A DNA stretch of 64,000 nucleotides from Acidimicrobiaceae bacterium. GTDB taxonomy: Bacteria > Actinomycetota > Acidimicrobiia > Acidimicrobiales > RAAP-2. Of the stretch, positions 39,335 to 49,273 are shown one piece after another; positions within the stretch are counted from its first letter, which is position 1, and the number at the start of each line of letters is the position of its first letter. Position numbers and translations under genes: made by a program. Under the pieces are notes generated by a model. The model worked only from the letters and a program-made list of their open reading frames with translations. It had not been told where the DNA came from and searched no databases. The stretch spans positions 1 to 64,000 of the forward strand of contig PKYK01000037.1 in NCBI GenBank assembly GCA_003133665.1, written 5' to 3'.

Positions 39335-39664
39335 GTGGCGACTGACGCAACCTTCATCGAGCGACTCTTGGACCGGATGGTGCCCCTCGAGGTGACGGCC
39401 CGTCCAATGTTTGGCGAGTACGGCCTCTACCACGGTGGCAAGAACTTTGCGCTGGTGTGCGACAACACGCTCTACATCAAAGTGACTGAAGAAGGAAGTG
39501 CGCACGCGGGCCGGATTTCCAGAGGCTCGCCGTATCCGGGTGCCAAGCCGGCGTTCAAGATCTCCTCGTCCAAACTCAGCGACCACGATTGGCTGGTGGT
39601 GCTAGTCGAGGTCACGTCCCGGGCTCTTCCAATGCCGAAACCGAAGAAGCGCAAGGCTCCCTAG
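39335..39664 (+). CDS. TfoX/Sxy N-terminal domain protein
   Basis: VTARPMFGEYGLYHGGKNFALVCDNTLYIKVTEEG. Confidence 0.8.
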   Translation: MATDATFIERLLDRMVPLEVTARPMFGEYGLYHGGKNFALVCDNTLYIKVTEEGSAHAGRISRGSPYPGAKPAFKISSSKLSDHDWLVVLVEVTSRALPMPKPKKRKAP

Positions 39665-39810
39665 GGGTTCCCACGGTCGCGACCGTCCCCGTCCCGCGTC
39701 GCCCGTCGACCTCGACGAAGAGGAACCCGTGCGATAGCTGCGCTGACCGCCCGGCCCGGATTCCGAGTCAATAGTCTCAGTACAACCGAAACCGATTGGC
39801 TGGAGAATCT

Positions 39811-40863
39811 ATGTCCGAGACAGTACTGGTGACCGGCGCCACCGGATTCATCGCCCAACATTGCATTCTTCAACTTCTTGACGCCGGTTATCAGGTGCGC
39901 GGCACCGCCCGGTCCGACGGTCGAACCCAGGAAGTGGCGGACATCCTCGCGCCCCATCTCTCCGATCAGGCCCGCCAGCGACTGCGCCAGGACTTTGAAG
40001 TGGTGGCTGCGGACCTGACGTCTGATCTGGGTTGGGATGCCGCGGTGGCGGGTTGCCGGTTCGTGCTCCACCTCGCGAGCCCCCTCCCGTCGTCACCGCC
40101 GAAGGACGAGCAGGAGGTCATCATCCCCGCCCGCGATGGCGCCCTTCGCGTACTTCGAGCCGCGAGCACGGCCGGCGTCGAGCGCGTGGTGCTCACCTCA
40201 TCGGTGGCGGCTATCTGTTTCGGGCGGGACCGCGATCATCTCTTCACCGAAGACGACTGGTCGGACATTGATGGCCCGAACATCGGCGCGTACGAGAGAT
40301 CCAAGACCATCGCCGAACGTGCCGCATGGGCATTCATGGATTCACTTGCCCCGCAGTCCCGGATGGAACTGGTGGTGATCAATCCCGGTTTGGTTCTCGG
40401 ACCCCTGCTGTCGCGAGAGTGGAGCACGTCGGGCGAGTTGGTGAAGAAGCTATTGGAGCGTGACGTTCCGGCGGTTCCCGATTTCGAATTCGCGATGGTT
40501 GACGTACGCGATGTTGCCGCTGCCCACCTGGCAGCGATGGTCACTCCCGAAGCGTCCGGACAGAGATTCATCTGTTGCATAGAGAGTCACGCGATGAGAG
40601 AAGTGGCGCAGATTCTTGCCGATGAATTCGGTGCCAAGGGGTTCAAGGTGCCCACCGGTCGATTGCCGAATTTCTTGTTGCGGATTGTGGCGATATGGGA
40701 CAAGCAGGCTCGTCTCCTGTTGCCCGAGATCGGCCAATCCGTCAATTTGGACAACAGCAAGATTCGCCGAGTGCTCGGCCTCGCGCCGCGGGACCTGCAC
40801 GAGATGACCGTGTCGATGGCGAATTCGATGATCCAGTACGGAGTTGTCACTCCACGAAGGTAG
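39811..40863 (+). CDS. NAD-dependent epimerase / aldehyde reductase-type SDR
   Basis: SETVLVTGATGFIAQHCILQLLDAGYQVRGTARS; YERSKTIAERAAWAF; VVINPGLVLGPLL. Confidence 0.88.
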   Translation: MSETVLVTGATGFIAQHCILQLLDAGYQVRGTARSDGRTQEVADILAPHLSDQARQRLRQDFEVVAADLTSDLGWDAAVAGCRFVLHLASPLPSSPPKDEQEVIIPARDGALRVLRAASTAGVERVVLTSSVAAICFGRDRDHLFTEDDWSDIDGPNIGAYERSKTIAERAAWAFMDSLAPQSRMELVVINPGLVLGPLLSREWSTSGELVKKLLERDVPAVPDFEFAMVDVRDVAAAHLAAMVTPEASGQRFICCIESHAMREVAQILADEFGAKGFKVPTGRLPNFLLRIVAIWDKQARLLLPEIGQSVNLDNSKIRRVLGLAPRDLHEMTVSMANSMIQYGVVTPRR

Positions 40864-41047
40864 GCCGCCCCACGGGATGGCCAATTCCAGGGCCGGATCC
40901 CTCATCGCGTCGTGCGTCGATGCGAAACCGGCACGGTGAGTCCTAGCAGGAGTGCGGGGGCGTCGAGGACGGGCTGGCCGATCGCTCATGCAGATTCGGC
41001 GGAGTGGCGTTTTGCGGCCCAATACCACCCAGTTGTATCGTCAGCGC

Positions 41048-42403
41048 ATGGGGAGCGAGAGTCGATTCGGTACTTGGGCGAGCGAGATCGACTTCATCCC
41101 TGACCCGGTAGCGAAGCAACGAGCCCTCGACGAGTTCGCGACGTATCTCAATCCTCAGAAGGTTCGAGTGATGCGCGCCGCGGGTCTTGACATCATTGAA
41201 GCCCAGCGCAGCGGCGCCTGGGTGTGGGACCTGGACGGTCGCCGCTTTCTCGACTGCTTCACGTCCGCTGGCTCGTTCAACGTCGGTCGGCGCAACCCCC
41301 GCGTGGTCGCCGCCGCCCACGCGGCCCTCGACCGGCTCGACCACGGCAATTTCCTCCTGTGTTCCGAGCAGAAGGCGACGCTCGCCGCTCGGTTGGCCCA
41401 GATCACCCCGGGCGATCTCTCGTGCACCATGTTCGGGACCGGCGGCGGTGAGGCCAACGACTTCGCGATCAAACTGGCCCGAGGCGCGACCCGTCGGGCC
41501 AAGATTGTCTCAACGATCAACGGCTATCACGGCCACACGGGCTTTGCGCTCTCGGCTGCGGGACGCGGAGCGTTTCGGGCGCCCTTCGAGCCGCTCATGC
41601 CGGAGTTTGTTCAGGTGCCGTTCGGCGACACCGAGGCGATGCGCGATGCGATCGATGAGCACACGGCAGCCGTGCTGCTCGAGCCGGTCCAGGGCGAGGG
41701 CGGTATCGTCGTGGCGCCGCCCGAGTATCTCGCCGACGTCCGCGCCGCCTGTGACCGAGCTGGCGCCTTGCTCATCCTGGACGAAATCCAATCCGGGCTC
41801 GGGCGCACGGGCAAGTGGTGGGCCAGCGAGCATTTCGGCGTAGTGCCCGACATCATGACCATCGCCAAGTCGCTCGGAGGGTCGGTGGTGCCGATTTCGG
41901 CGACGGTCTTCACCGAAGAACTACGTGAATTCATGATTCCCAATCCGTTCATCCATCTCTCAACCTTCGGCGGCTCCGACCTCGCCTGTGCCGTCGCGCT
42001 GGAGGTCATCAACGTGATCGAAGAGACCGGACTCGTCGATCACGCGGCCGCTATGGGGAGACTTCTCTTCGACGGTCTGCATTCAATTGCGCGCGACCAC
42101 CCGGACGTCATCGCCGACGTGCGGGGGTTGGGTCTGATGGCGGGTGTCGAGTACGTCGAGGATTCGCTCGGCCCGAGGATGTCCTACCACCTGTCCCAGC
42201 ACGGGGTCCTGGCGATCTACAGCGGCAACCAGCCGGCCGTGATGCGCCTGATGCCTTCGCTCGTCATCGAAGAGTCTGAAGTTGACTACCTGCTCCACGC
42301 CATGGAGTCAGCCCTGAAGGACCTGAAGGCCGGCGAGGGCCCGAGCGAATCATCCACGAGGACCCGACGCCGCCCGGTTCGACCGGCGCCGACAGCCAGC
42401 TGA
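41048..42403 (+). CDS. Class-III pyridoxal-phosphate aminotransferase
   Basis: YHGHTGFALSAAG; LLEPVQGEGGIVVAPPEYLADVRAACDRAGALLILDEIQSGLGRTGKWW; TIAKSLGGSVVPISA. Confidence 0.9.
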   Translation: MGSESRFGTWASEIDFIPDPVAKQRALDEFATYLNPQKVRVMRAAGLDIIEAQRSGAWVWDLDGRRFLDCFTSAGSFNVGRRNPRVVAAAHAALDRLDHGNFLLCSEQKATLAARLAQITPGDLSCTMFGTGGGEANDFAIKLARGATRRAKIVSTINGYHGHTGFALSAAGRGAFRAPFEPLMPEFVQVPFGDTEAMRDAIDEHTAAVLLEPVQGEGGIVVAPPEYLADVRAACDRAGALLILDEIQSGLGRTGKWWASEHFGVVPDIMTIAKSLGGSVVPISATVFTEELREFMIPNPFIHLSTFGGSDLACAVALEVINVIEETGLVDHAAAMGRLLFDGLHSIARDHPDVIADVRGLGLMAGVEYVEDSLGPRMSYHLSQHGVLAIYSGNQPAVMRLMPSLVIEESEVDYLLHAMESALKDLKAGEGPSESSTRTRRRPVRPAPTAS

Positions 42404-42415
42404 AACGAGGAGACC

Positions 42416-42775
42416 GTGGCCGATTGGGATGAGATCTGCGAAGCGCTCGCCGATTACACCATCAGCTGCAACGAGAACGTCCGACTTCGCAAGATGCAGC
42501 GCGACTGGTCGCGCATGCTCCACTTCATCTGTTCCGATACCGGAGTCACGTTCTCGATGGACGTCGACAAGGGCGAGATCATGTCGACACTCGAGGGACT
42601 CGTCGGGCTGCCCGACATCGTGGTCTCGACCACGTCCGAAACGTTCTGCGACATGTTCTGGGGTGACCTCAACCCCGTCCAGAAATACCTCCGTGGCGAG
42701 ATCACCGTCAAGGGCTCCCAAGAGGACGTCATGCGCCTCGATGCGATCAGTTACGTGATCTGGCCCGAATCCTGA
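42416..42775 (+). CDS. SCP2 sterol-binding-like domain protein
   Basis: GVTFSMDVDKGEIMSTLEGLVGLPDIVVSTTSETFCDMFWGDLNPVQKYLRGEITVKGSQEDVMRLD. Confidence 0.65.
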   Translation: MADWDEICEALADYTISCNENVRLRKMQRDWSRMLHFICSDTGVTFSMDVDKGEIMSTLEGLVGLPDIVVSTTSETFCDMFWGDLNPVQKYLRGEITVKGSQEDVMRLDAISYVIWPES

Positions 42776-44223
42776 TGAGTGATCAGGATGAACAGGTACC
42801 AACGATAACCCTTCGACGATCCGTCGGAACCGCCACCGCCACCGCAACCTCCGCCGGACTGGCGTTCGCCGCCATTGACTACCTCGGCGTGGTTTCCATC
42901 CTGGCGTACGCACCGGGGGCCACGGCCGCCTTCGCGATATTCATCGGTGGAATCGTTGTCATCCTGGTGTCGGCGATCTTCTCAGAGCTCAACGGCCTCT
43001 ACCCCACCGCTGCGGGAATCCGGCTCTACCTGGGACGAGCCGTCGGCAATCGAACGGCGCTCTCGGTGACGTTCACCTACATGACAACGGTCGTGCTCGT
43101 GATAGCGGCGGACGCCTTCCTGATCGGCGCCGCTGTCCGGCACGTATTGAACGAGCCCAGTGTCTTGGCCTACGTGTGGATAGTGGTGCTGCTCGGGATC
43201 GCACTTGCGGCCAACCTCAAGGGCGTTCGCCTCGCCGGTTGGGTGCAGACCATCGTCACGTACACGGTGCTTACGGGCACATCGATCCTCTCCATCATCG
43301 CCCTGTTCCACGTTGGCGGTGCCTTCAATCATCCGGTTGACCTCTTTGGCAAGGGAACGTTCTCGGGGATCCAGGCGGTCGCCTTCGCCCTCTTTCTCTA
43401 CGCGGCCTTCGAGTGGGTCACGACCACGGCGGAGGAGGCCCGGACCCCCCGGGTCATCACGCGAGCCCTCTTCGTCGCACCCCTCCTCATCTGGATTGTC
43501 GCCTCGCTTTTCGCGTTGGCACTCTCGCACCTCGTGAGCTATTCGACCTTGCACGGCAGTGCCTACCCCCAACTTCTCCTCGGCAGGGCGGCGCTCGGAA
43601 CAGTTGGTGAGATCTGGATGTTGTCGCTCACCGTTCTGACCGCGCTCAACACCTTCAACGGGGGATTCCTCGTGGCCTCGAGATTCATTTACGCCGCCGC
43701 CCGGGAAGGCAACCTCCCTCGCCAGTTCGCCCGATTGAATCTGAATGCGGTGCCCTGGTTGGCGGTGACCACGTTGACCGTCGTTTCGGCCGTGGTCGCA
43801 GCAGTCGTCTTTGCGACCGGACAGTGGCTGCTGCTGGTATCGGTCGGCGCCGCCATCGAATGCGGCATCTACGCCATTGGTTCGGTGTGTCTGCTCAGAC
43901 TGCGTTCACGCGTTGATCGAAAGCGCCCCTTCAAGCTCATTGCGGGCCAGCCCCTGGCGATCTTCGGCGCTATCCTCTTCAGCGTCCTCTTCGTCGCCAC
44001 GGCGTTCGCCGACCCCAAGGACTCCCGGCATTTCTCAATCGCGCCCTTCACGGTCATCGCGGTACTCGGGGCTCTCTCGACCACCTACGTACTGCTCGTC
44101 GTTCCCAAACTTCAACGCGCCGCGGCCGCTCGCACCGCCGCCACACGGCCGCGGCGTCGGCCGACCCGCGCGACCTTAGACGACATCAACACAATCCTGC
44201 CGGCCGCAGAAGCCTCCGACTGA
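42775..44223 (+). CDS. APC-superfamily amino acid permease
   Basis: About 12 TM segments; LAFAAIDYLGVVSILAYAPGATAAFAIF, AFALFLYAAFEWVTTTAEEARTP. Confidence 0.88.
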   Translation: MSDQDEQVPTITLRRSVGTATATATSAGLAFAAIDYLGVVSILAYAPGATAAFAIFIGGIVVILVSAIFSELNGLYPTAAGIRLYLGRAVGNRTALSVTFTYMTTVVLVIAADAFLIGAAVRHVLNEPSVLAYVWIVVLLGIALAANLKGVRLAGWVQTIVTYTVLTGTSILSIIALFHVGGAFNHPVDLFGKGTFSGIQAVAFALFLYAAFEWVTTTAEEARTPRVITRALFVAPLLIWIVASLFALALSHLVSYSTLHGSAYPQLLLGRAALGTVGEIWMLSLTVLTALNTFNGGFLVASRFIYAAAREGNLPRQFARLNLNAVPWLAVTTLTVVSAVVAAVVFATGQWLLLVSVGAAIECGIYAIGSVCLLRLRSRVDRKRPFKLIAGQPLAIFGAILFSVLFVATAFADPKDSRHFSIAPFTVIAVLGALSTTYVLLVVPKLQRAAAARTAATRPRRRPTRATLDDINTILPAAEASD

Positions 44224-44383
44224 TCTCGAAAGTCGGATTTCGCAATGCGAACGGACCCTGCGCCGCCTTCGCCATCGCCTCGAGGGAATGGCGAAGAAGG
44301 CCGCCGAAGTGAGATGCACAACGCCATTACCCGCCCGGGAAACGGTCACGCCAGAGATTCCCTATTCGCCCGTGTCTCGACGG

Positions 44384-44968
44384 CTATCGCGGGTGCCAGT
44401 CCGTTGCGTGACGCTCCCGAAAGTCGTCGGCCGACATCTCGTAGATCTCTTCGGGCCCGTCGATGTCATCAATTTGAACTCCCGTGAGGGTGAATCCGAA
44501 CTTCTGGATCAACTTCTGCGAGGGCCCGTTCGCCGTGCTCACCGTGTAGCGCAAGACTCTCACTCGTGGTTCTTGAGTGACCCAACTCCACATTCCGATC
44601 AACGACTCCGCCCCGAATCCCTGGCCCTGGAAATCAGGGTGGATCCCCAAGCCGATTTCAACCATTCCATTCGAGTTCGGAGCTCCGTGGAAGCTCGTGC
44701 TCCCGACGACTTCCCTTGTCTGTTTCATCACGATCCAGCGCACAAACCACTTGTTGAGTGAAGGGTCGCCCTTGACCTGGGGCACGCGCCACGAAAGGGG
44801 TCCGCTGTCATCCATCAGCACGCGATGAGGGTTTGCAAAACTGCAATCTTCATAGATTGACGGATCGTCGGGAGTTTCAAACAGCGTTACCAGTCGACTT
44901 GCCGAAATGTGATGGAGTTCGAGTCTGGGCGTGCATATCAGCGGCTGGACGCAAGAGTTCATCGGCAC
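44384..44968 (-). CDS. GNAT-family N-acetyltransferase (RimJ/RimL-like)
   Basis: MVEIGLGIHPDFQGQGFGAESLIGMWSW...LRYTVSTANGPSQKLIQKFGFTLTG. Confidence 0.85.
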   Translation of the reverse strand: MPMNSCVQPLICTPRLELHHISASRLVTLFETPDDPSIYEDCSFANPHRVLMDDSGPLSWRVPQVKGDPSLNKWFVRWIVMKQTREVVGSTSFHGAPNSNGMVEIGLGIHPDFQGQGFGAESLIGMWSWVTQEPRVRVLRYTVSTANGPSQKLIQKFGFTLTGVQIDDIDGPEEIYEMSADDFRERHATDWHPR

Positions 44969-45070
44969 TTCTCAAAACTACCGTTGAGCCGCTCGATCGC
45001 GAGCACGAACGCGCGTTGACGCCTCCCCCGTATGGCTGAGGATCCGAATTGTGAGACGGATCCAACGAGC

Positions 45071-45100
45071 GTGGTGCGGCCCGGTCACGGGCCGCACCAC
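45071..45100 (-). terminator. Rho-independent-like hairpin
   Basis: gtggtgcggcccg-gtca-cgggccgcaccac: perfect 13-bp stem just after the stop of the minus-strand gene ending at 45112. Confidence 0.7.
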
Positions 45101-45111
45101 GTCGTCTTGAC

Positions 45112-45792
45112 CTACGCGAGTTTCACGTAGAGAGTCGACTGGGTCACCGCAGCGTCCTCGACGAAGCAACCGGCGGTCCCGTCCAAATATGTGAGCCAAC
45201 CTGGATCCGCGGCCAGCTTGTTCTCGGCAGCCTCAAAGGCCCCAAGGTTCTCGACGCCGGTCAGCCAGCCGACGCCCCCATAGGTTCCGGTCAACCCGCG
45301 AACGAACATTGACGGTGAACCGGTGATCTCGCCATACTTCTGGGCAATCTCCACTCCCGCGGCCATGGCGCGACCAGCATTACCAGCTGCACACACGGCA
45401 CGGACACCTGCGACGTACATCGCCGAGCCCCCGGCTGAGGGACCCCCGGTCAGGGCCCGGCCAAGGAGATCGCCAACCCCGCCGTCGATGTACTTGGCGC
45501 CTTGCGCCGCGAGGGCGTTGTACTCGGCATCGGCCAGGAGTCCACCCATCCCCGACTCAAGCGAACTGAGGTCGGCCCACCACGAGGTCCAGCTGAGAGT
45601 ACCCGCAGCAGGCGAAAACGCGGTTGTCCACAGTTGAACCTCATTCCCTAAAACCTCGGCTGCGTGCTTGCCAGTGGCGGTCGCCCACTCGATGCCGTTG
45701 TTACTATTTAGTCGCGCACTTCTTGAAAATAGGAACATGATTACCCCCCATGCCCAATGACGGTCACCGGGCATTTCGCGAACGTATCTCAT
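45112..45792 (-). CDS. Hypothetical protein
   Basis: Long ORF with terminator hairpin; MFLFSRSARLNSNNGIEWATATGKHAAEVLGNEVQLWTTAFSP...; true start probably near 45739. Confidence 0.7.
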   Translation of the reverse strand: MRYVREMPGDRHWAWGVIMFLFSRSARLNSNNGIEWATATGKHAAEVLGNEVQLWTTAFSPAAGTLSWTSWWADLSSLESGMGGLLADAEYNALAAQGAKYIDGGVGDLLGRALTGGPSAGGSAMYVAGVRAVCAAGNAGRAMAAGVEIAQKYGEITGSPSMFVRGLTGTYGGVGWLTGVENLGAFEAAENKLAADPGWLTYLDGTAGCFVEDAAVTQSTLYVKLA

Positions 45793-46155
45793 CTAATTCT
45801 GTATTTCTAGTGCTTTTATCATGCCTGATAATCAGGTATTCCCTACGGAAGGCCACGATCTCGCACCCGTTTCCCGAAACTCCTCGCCATTGAAGATTGT
45901 CGCCTTAATGGAACCTTCAAATCTAACTATTGTCAATGAATTAGCCCGGAGTCGTAGGCGTGAAATACGTGTTTCAATGGATGAACTGCTCAATAGAGGT
46001 GGCGGGGCGTTTCAAGTTGAATCCAATCTGTCCCGGTTCAAGAGACTGAACGCCCTCGATCTGCATCACGTCAATTCATCCCGAGAGCCAACGCGAGATG
46101 CCGGTTCACTTCCATGGATCATGAACCGCAACGAGAGGAGCCAAGTCGCCGGTTC

Positions 46156-46578
46156 TCACTTGGGTGGCGAGCCAAGCAGGTCCGACCGATTCCCGACGCC
46201 GTCGACGAACGCCACCACTTTGCCGTAGACCTCCTCGCGAGGAACCGAGATGAACTCGACCCCGAGGAAGAACCCCACGCGACCACCCACCTGGTTGCCG
46301 ATCGCAGCCACTTGACTCTCGTCGTCCGCTCGAGCGAGGAGGATCCCGGTTGCCGAATTGGCGGGCCGAACGACCACCCAACGCCTTGGCTCACCGTGCT
46401 CATTGGCTAGCGGGGAGTCCTCTACCAGTTCAAAGCCCAGGACGCCGACGTAGAAATCAATGGCAGCGTCGTAGTCGCGTACGAGGAGTGTGACGAGTTC
46501 GAGGTGCACTGCCGCCAGATTTGGTGGCGCGACACGATCAACTACCCGAGAGCGCCGAATCGGCCGCCGTCGTGCCAC
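46156..46578 (-). CDS. VOC/glyoxalase family protein
   Basis: VHLELVTLLVRDYDAAIDFYVGVLGFELVEDSPL. Confidence 0.8.
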   Translation of the reverse strand: MARRRPIRRSRVVDRVAPPNLAAVHLELVTLLVRDYDAAIDFYVGVLGFELVEDSPLANEHGEPRRWVVVRPANSATGILLARADDESQVAAIGNQVGGRVGFFLGVEFISVPREEVYGKVVAFVDGVGNRSDLLGSPPK

Positions 46579-46630
46579 TCGCGATGAGCTGTATCCTCGT
46601 GTTCACTCTTCATTTAAGGACGGTGCGGCA

Positions 46631-47260
46631 ATGCCCGAGCTCCCACAGCGAATCTCCTACTTCCCACTTCCGGAGATGGACGACGAGATGATGGAAGAGA
46701 TGCAACGGTGTGCGACCGAAGGCACTCCGCGTCCGGAGAGTTCCGCGGTTCGAGCTCACTCGAAGATGGCATTCTGGGCCTTCGCCGATTCGTGGGCGAA
46801 GCTCTACCGAAATGGCGTCGTGGACCACGCATTGAAGGAATTGTGCCGCGTGTACGTCTCACGTTCGGTGAAATGTGAGTACTGCGGAAATCAGCGCAGC
46901 ACCGAGGCTGGGATCTCGGAGGGCAAGCTTGACGACCTCATGAACTTCGAGACCTCCGGCGCCTACGACGAACGCCAGCGGGCCGCGCTCTCCTACGCCG
47001 AAGCGATCACGTGGCGGCTCGATCCGGATGACGCCTTTTGGGACCGGCTCCATTCGAACTTCACCGAACAGGAACTCGTCGAACTGGCTTGCTTCATTTC
47101 TCTGACGATGGGCCAGCAGAGTTGGATCCGACTCCTCAATATCGACCACCACAAGGTGATGGCGGGAAGTTCCGCATCCCTGGCGCCCGGATTCGAAGAC
47201 GAAGACTCGCTACGGGCGTCAAAGAGCGATTCCGGATACTGGGCGGCCAAACCCGAGTAG
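46631..47260 (+). CDS. Carboxymuconolactone decarboxylase / AhpD-like protein
   Basis: HALKELCRVYVSRSVKCEYCGNQRSTEAGISEGKLDDL...LSYAEAITW. Confidence 0.8.
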   Translation: MPELPQRISYFPLPEMDDEMMEEMQRCATEGTPRPESSAVRAHSKMAFWAFADSWAKLYRNGVVDHALKELCRVYVSRSVKCEYCGNQRSTEAGISEGKLDDLMNFETSGAYDERQRAALSYAEAITWRLDPDDAFWDRLHSNFTEQELVELACFISLTMGQQSWIRLLNIDHHKVMAGSSASLAPGFEDEDSLRASKSDSGYWAAKPE

Positions 47261-47356
47261 CCGAACGGGATTGAAGGCGGCGGCGGCATTCCCTGACCCC
47301 GTTCGAGGCTCTGGAGGTTCATCAGTTTTGAGACTACCTTTGGTTGGAGAGCGTCC

Positions 47357-48562
47357 GTGGAGGCACTGGTGTCAAGCAGGACCGACGAGCAGCACGAAGG
47401 ACGGGGTCTCCTCGCACCGATGACTCCCGCACCGTTGGAAGAGGGCTTCGATAGCGACGACCCCCGACGCGTCGAGATTCGCAATTGGCTGGCGCAGCAC
47501 CCCCACCCTTCGGGGGCCGACCTTGCGGGTGCCCAATTGGTGGCACCGCACTGGCCAGCGCCATGGGGGCGAGGCGCCGATGTCGAGTACCAGCTCCTGA
47601 TAGACGACGAGTTGAGTCGGGCCCACGTACAGCGTCCGATCAATCCAATCGGCATCGGCTGGGCCGGCCCGACCATCCTCTACGCGGGAACCCCGGCGCA
47701 ACAGGAGCGGTGGCTGCCGAAACTCCTGAGCGGAGAGGAATTCTGGTGCCAGCTCTTCAGCGAACCAAACGCCGGCAGCGACCTCGCCTCGCTCGCCACC
47801 TCGGCCGTACGCGACGGCGACGAGTGGCTCATCACCGGTCAGAAGGTCTGGACGAGTTACGCCCACATCTCGACGTGGGGCATCCTGCTCGCCCGCACGT
47901 CCAACGAGGGACCGCACCAAAAGGGAATCAGTTACTTCATCTGCCCGATGAATGCCCCCGGCGTCACGGTTCGACCCCTCATCGACATGACCGGGGACCA
48001 CGCGTTCAACGAGGTGTTTCTCGACGAAGTACGCCTTCCCGCGGACTACCTCGTCGGAGAAGTGAACGACGGTTGGCGCCTCGCCAAGGTCACGCTGGGC
48101 AACGAGCGCGTTTCGCTGTCCGGGGAAGGGGCCCTCTGGGGCCGAGGCGCGACCGCGAAGGACCTGGTCGACGAGGTACGCACGAAGCAGGTGCCGCATA
48201 CGGCTCTCGAGCGCGACGATCTAGTGAAGTGCTGGTCGCACGGCGAGATTCTCCGACTCCTGCGCCTGCGGCTGCTGTCAGCGGCCCTCGCCGGTCGCGA
48301 ACCTGGCGCCGAGGCGAGCGTTCGCAAGGCCCTCGCCGACGATCACGGCCAGGAGGTTATGACCCTGGCCCACCGCCTGGCCGGCACCGCCGGCATGCTG
48401 AGCGGTCGCGGCCCGGGCGGAAGCGACGGAGCCGAAGGCGCTGCGTGGCACTACGGCCTGCTCTATTCGCAGGCCCTCACCATCGGCGGTGGCACGTCGG
48501 CAGTGCAGAGGAACATCATCGCCGAACGAGTGCTCGGCCTGCCCAAGGATGCCCCGTCATAA
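47357..48562 (+). CDS. Acyl-CoA dehydrogenase
   Basis: QLFSEPNAGSDLASLATSAVRDGDEWLITGQKVWTSYAHIS; QALTIGGGTSAVQRNIIAERVLGLPK. Confidence 0.93.
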   Translation: MEALVSSRTDEQHEGRGLLAPMTPAPLEEGFDSDDPRRVEIRNWLAQHPHPSGADLAGAQLVAPHWPAPWGRGADVEYQLLIDDELSRAHVQRPINPIGIGWAGPTILYAGTPAQQERWLPKLLSGEEFWCQLFSEPNAGSDLASLATSAVRDGDEWLITGQKVWTSYAHISTWGILLARTSNEGPHQKGISYFICPMNAPGVTVRPLIDMTGDHAFNEVFLDEVRLPADYLVGEVNDGWRLAKVTLGNERVSLSGEGALWGRGATAKDLVDEVRTKQVPHTALERDDLVKCWSHGEILRLLRLRLLSAALAGREPGAEASVRKALADDHGQEVMTLAHRLAGTAGMLSGRGPGGSDGAEGAAWHYGLLYSQALTIGGGTSAVQRNIIAERVLGLPKDAPS

Positions 48563-48588
48563 CTGAGTGCCGATAGGGGGTCCGCAAG

Positions 48589-49209
48589 GTGACGTTCTAC
48601 CGCGACCGGGTCGTGCCGCGCCTCGTCAATTGGGCCTGCGGATCGCGAGGAATGGAAAGGTGGCGCGCCAGGGCGTGCGAGGGCCTTTCCGGCGTCGTCG
48701 TCGAGATTGGTTTTGGATCTGGCCTCAATGTTCCTCACTATCCCGACGCGATCGAACTCGTCTACGCCGTGGAGCCCTCGGTGCTCGCGAACAGACTGGC
48801 GGCGAAGAGAATTGCCGGCGCTCGGATTCCAATTCACCACGTTGGCCTCGACGGGCAGGCGTTGCCACTGCCCGACGGCTCATGCGACGCGGCGTTGATC
48901 ACGTTCACCCTGTGCACCGTTGACGATGCACCACTCGTCCTCAAGGAGATGATGAGGGTGTTGAAACCCGGAGGGCAACTCCACTTCCTCGAACACGGGC
49001 GAGCTCCCGACCTCGCGACTGCCCGCTGGCAAACTCGGCTCGACCCCTTGGAACGACGGATGGCCGGCGGATGCCGCCTCACCCGCGATCCACTCGCCCT
49101 GATCGTGAGCGCTGGGTTTCGCTTGGTGTGGTCCGATCAGCGCTACGCCAGAGGTCCGAAACCATGGAGTTTCTTCACGGTTGGCGTTGCCACAACACCA
49201 CCGGAGTGA
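48589..49209 (+). CDS. Class I SAM-dependent methyltransferase
   Basis: VVEIGFGSGLNVPHY; LPLPDGSCDAALITFTLCTVDDAPLVLKEMMRVLKPGGQLHFLEHG. Confidence 0.88.
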   Translation: MTFYRDRVVPRLVNWACGSRGMERWRARACEGLSGVVVEIGFGSGLNVPHYPDAIELVYAVEPSVLANRLAAKRIAGARIPIHHVGLDGQALPLPDGSCDAALITFTLCTVDDAPLVLKEMMRVLKPGGQLHFLEHGRAPDLATARWQTRLDPLERRMAGGCRLTRDPLALIVSAGFRLVWSDQRYARGPKPWSFFTVGVATTPPE

Positions 49210-49273
49210 AGGAGTCACGTCCGTCGAAGGGCTCCGGATTTCAAATGAGCTGCGTCCACCGAGCCACGCTGCA

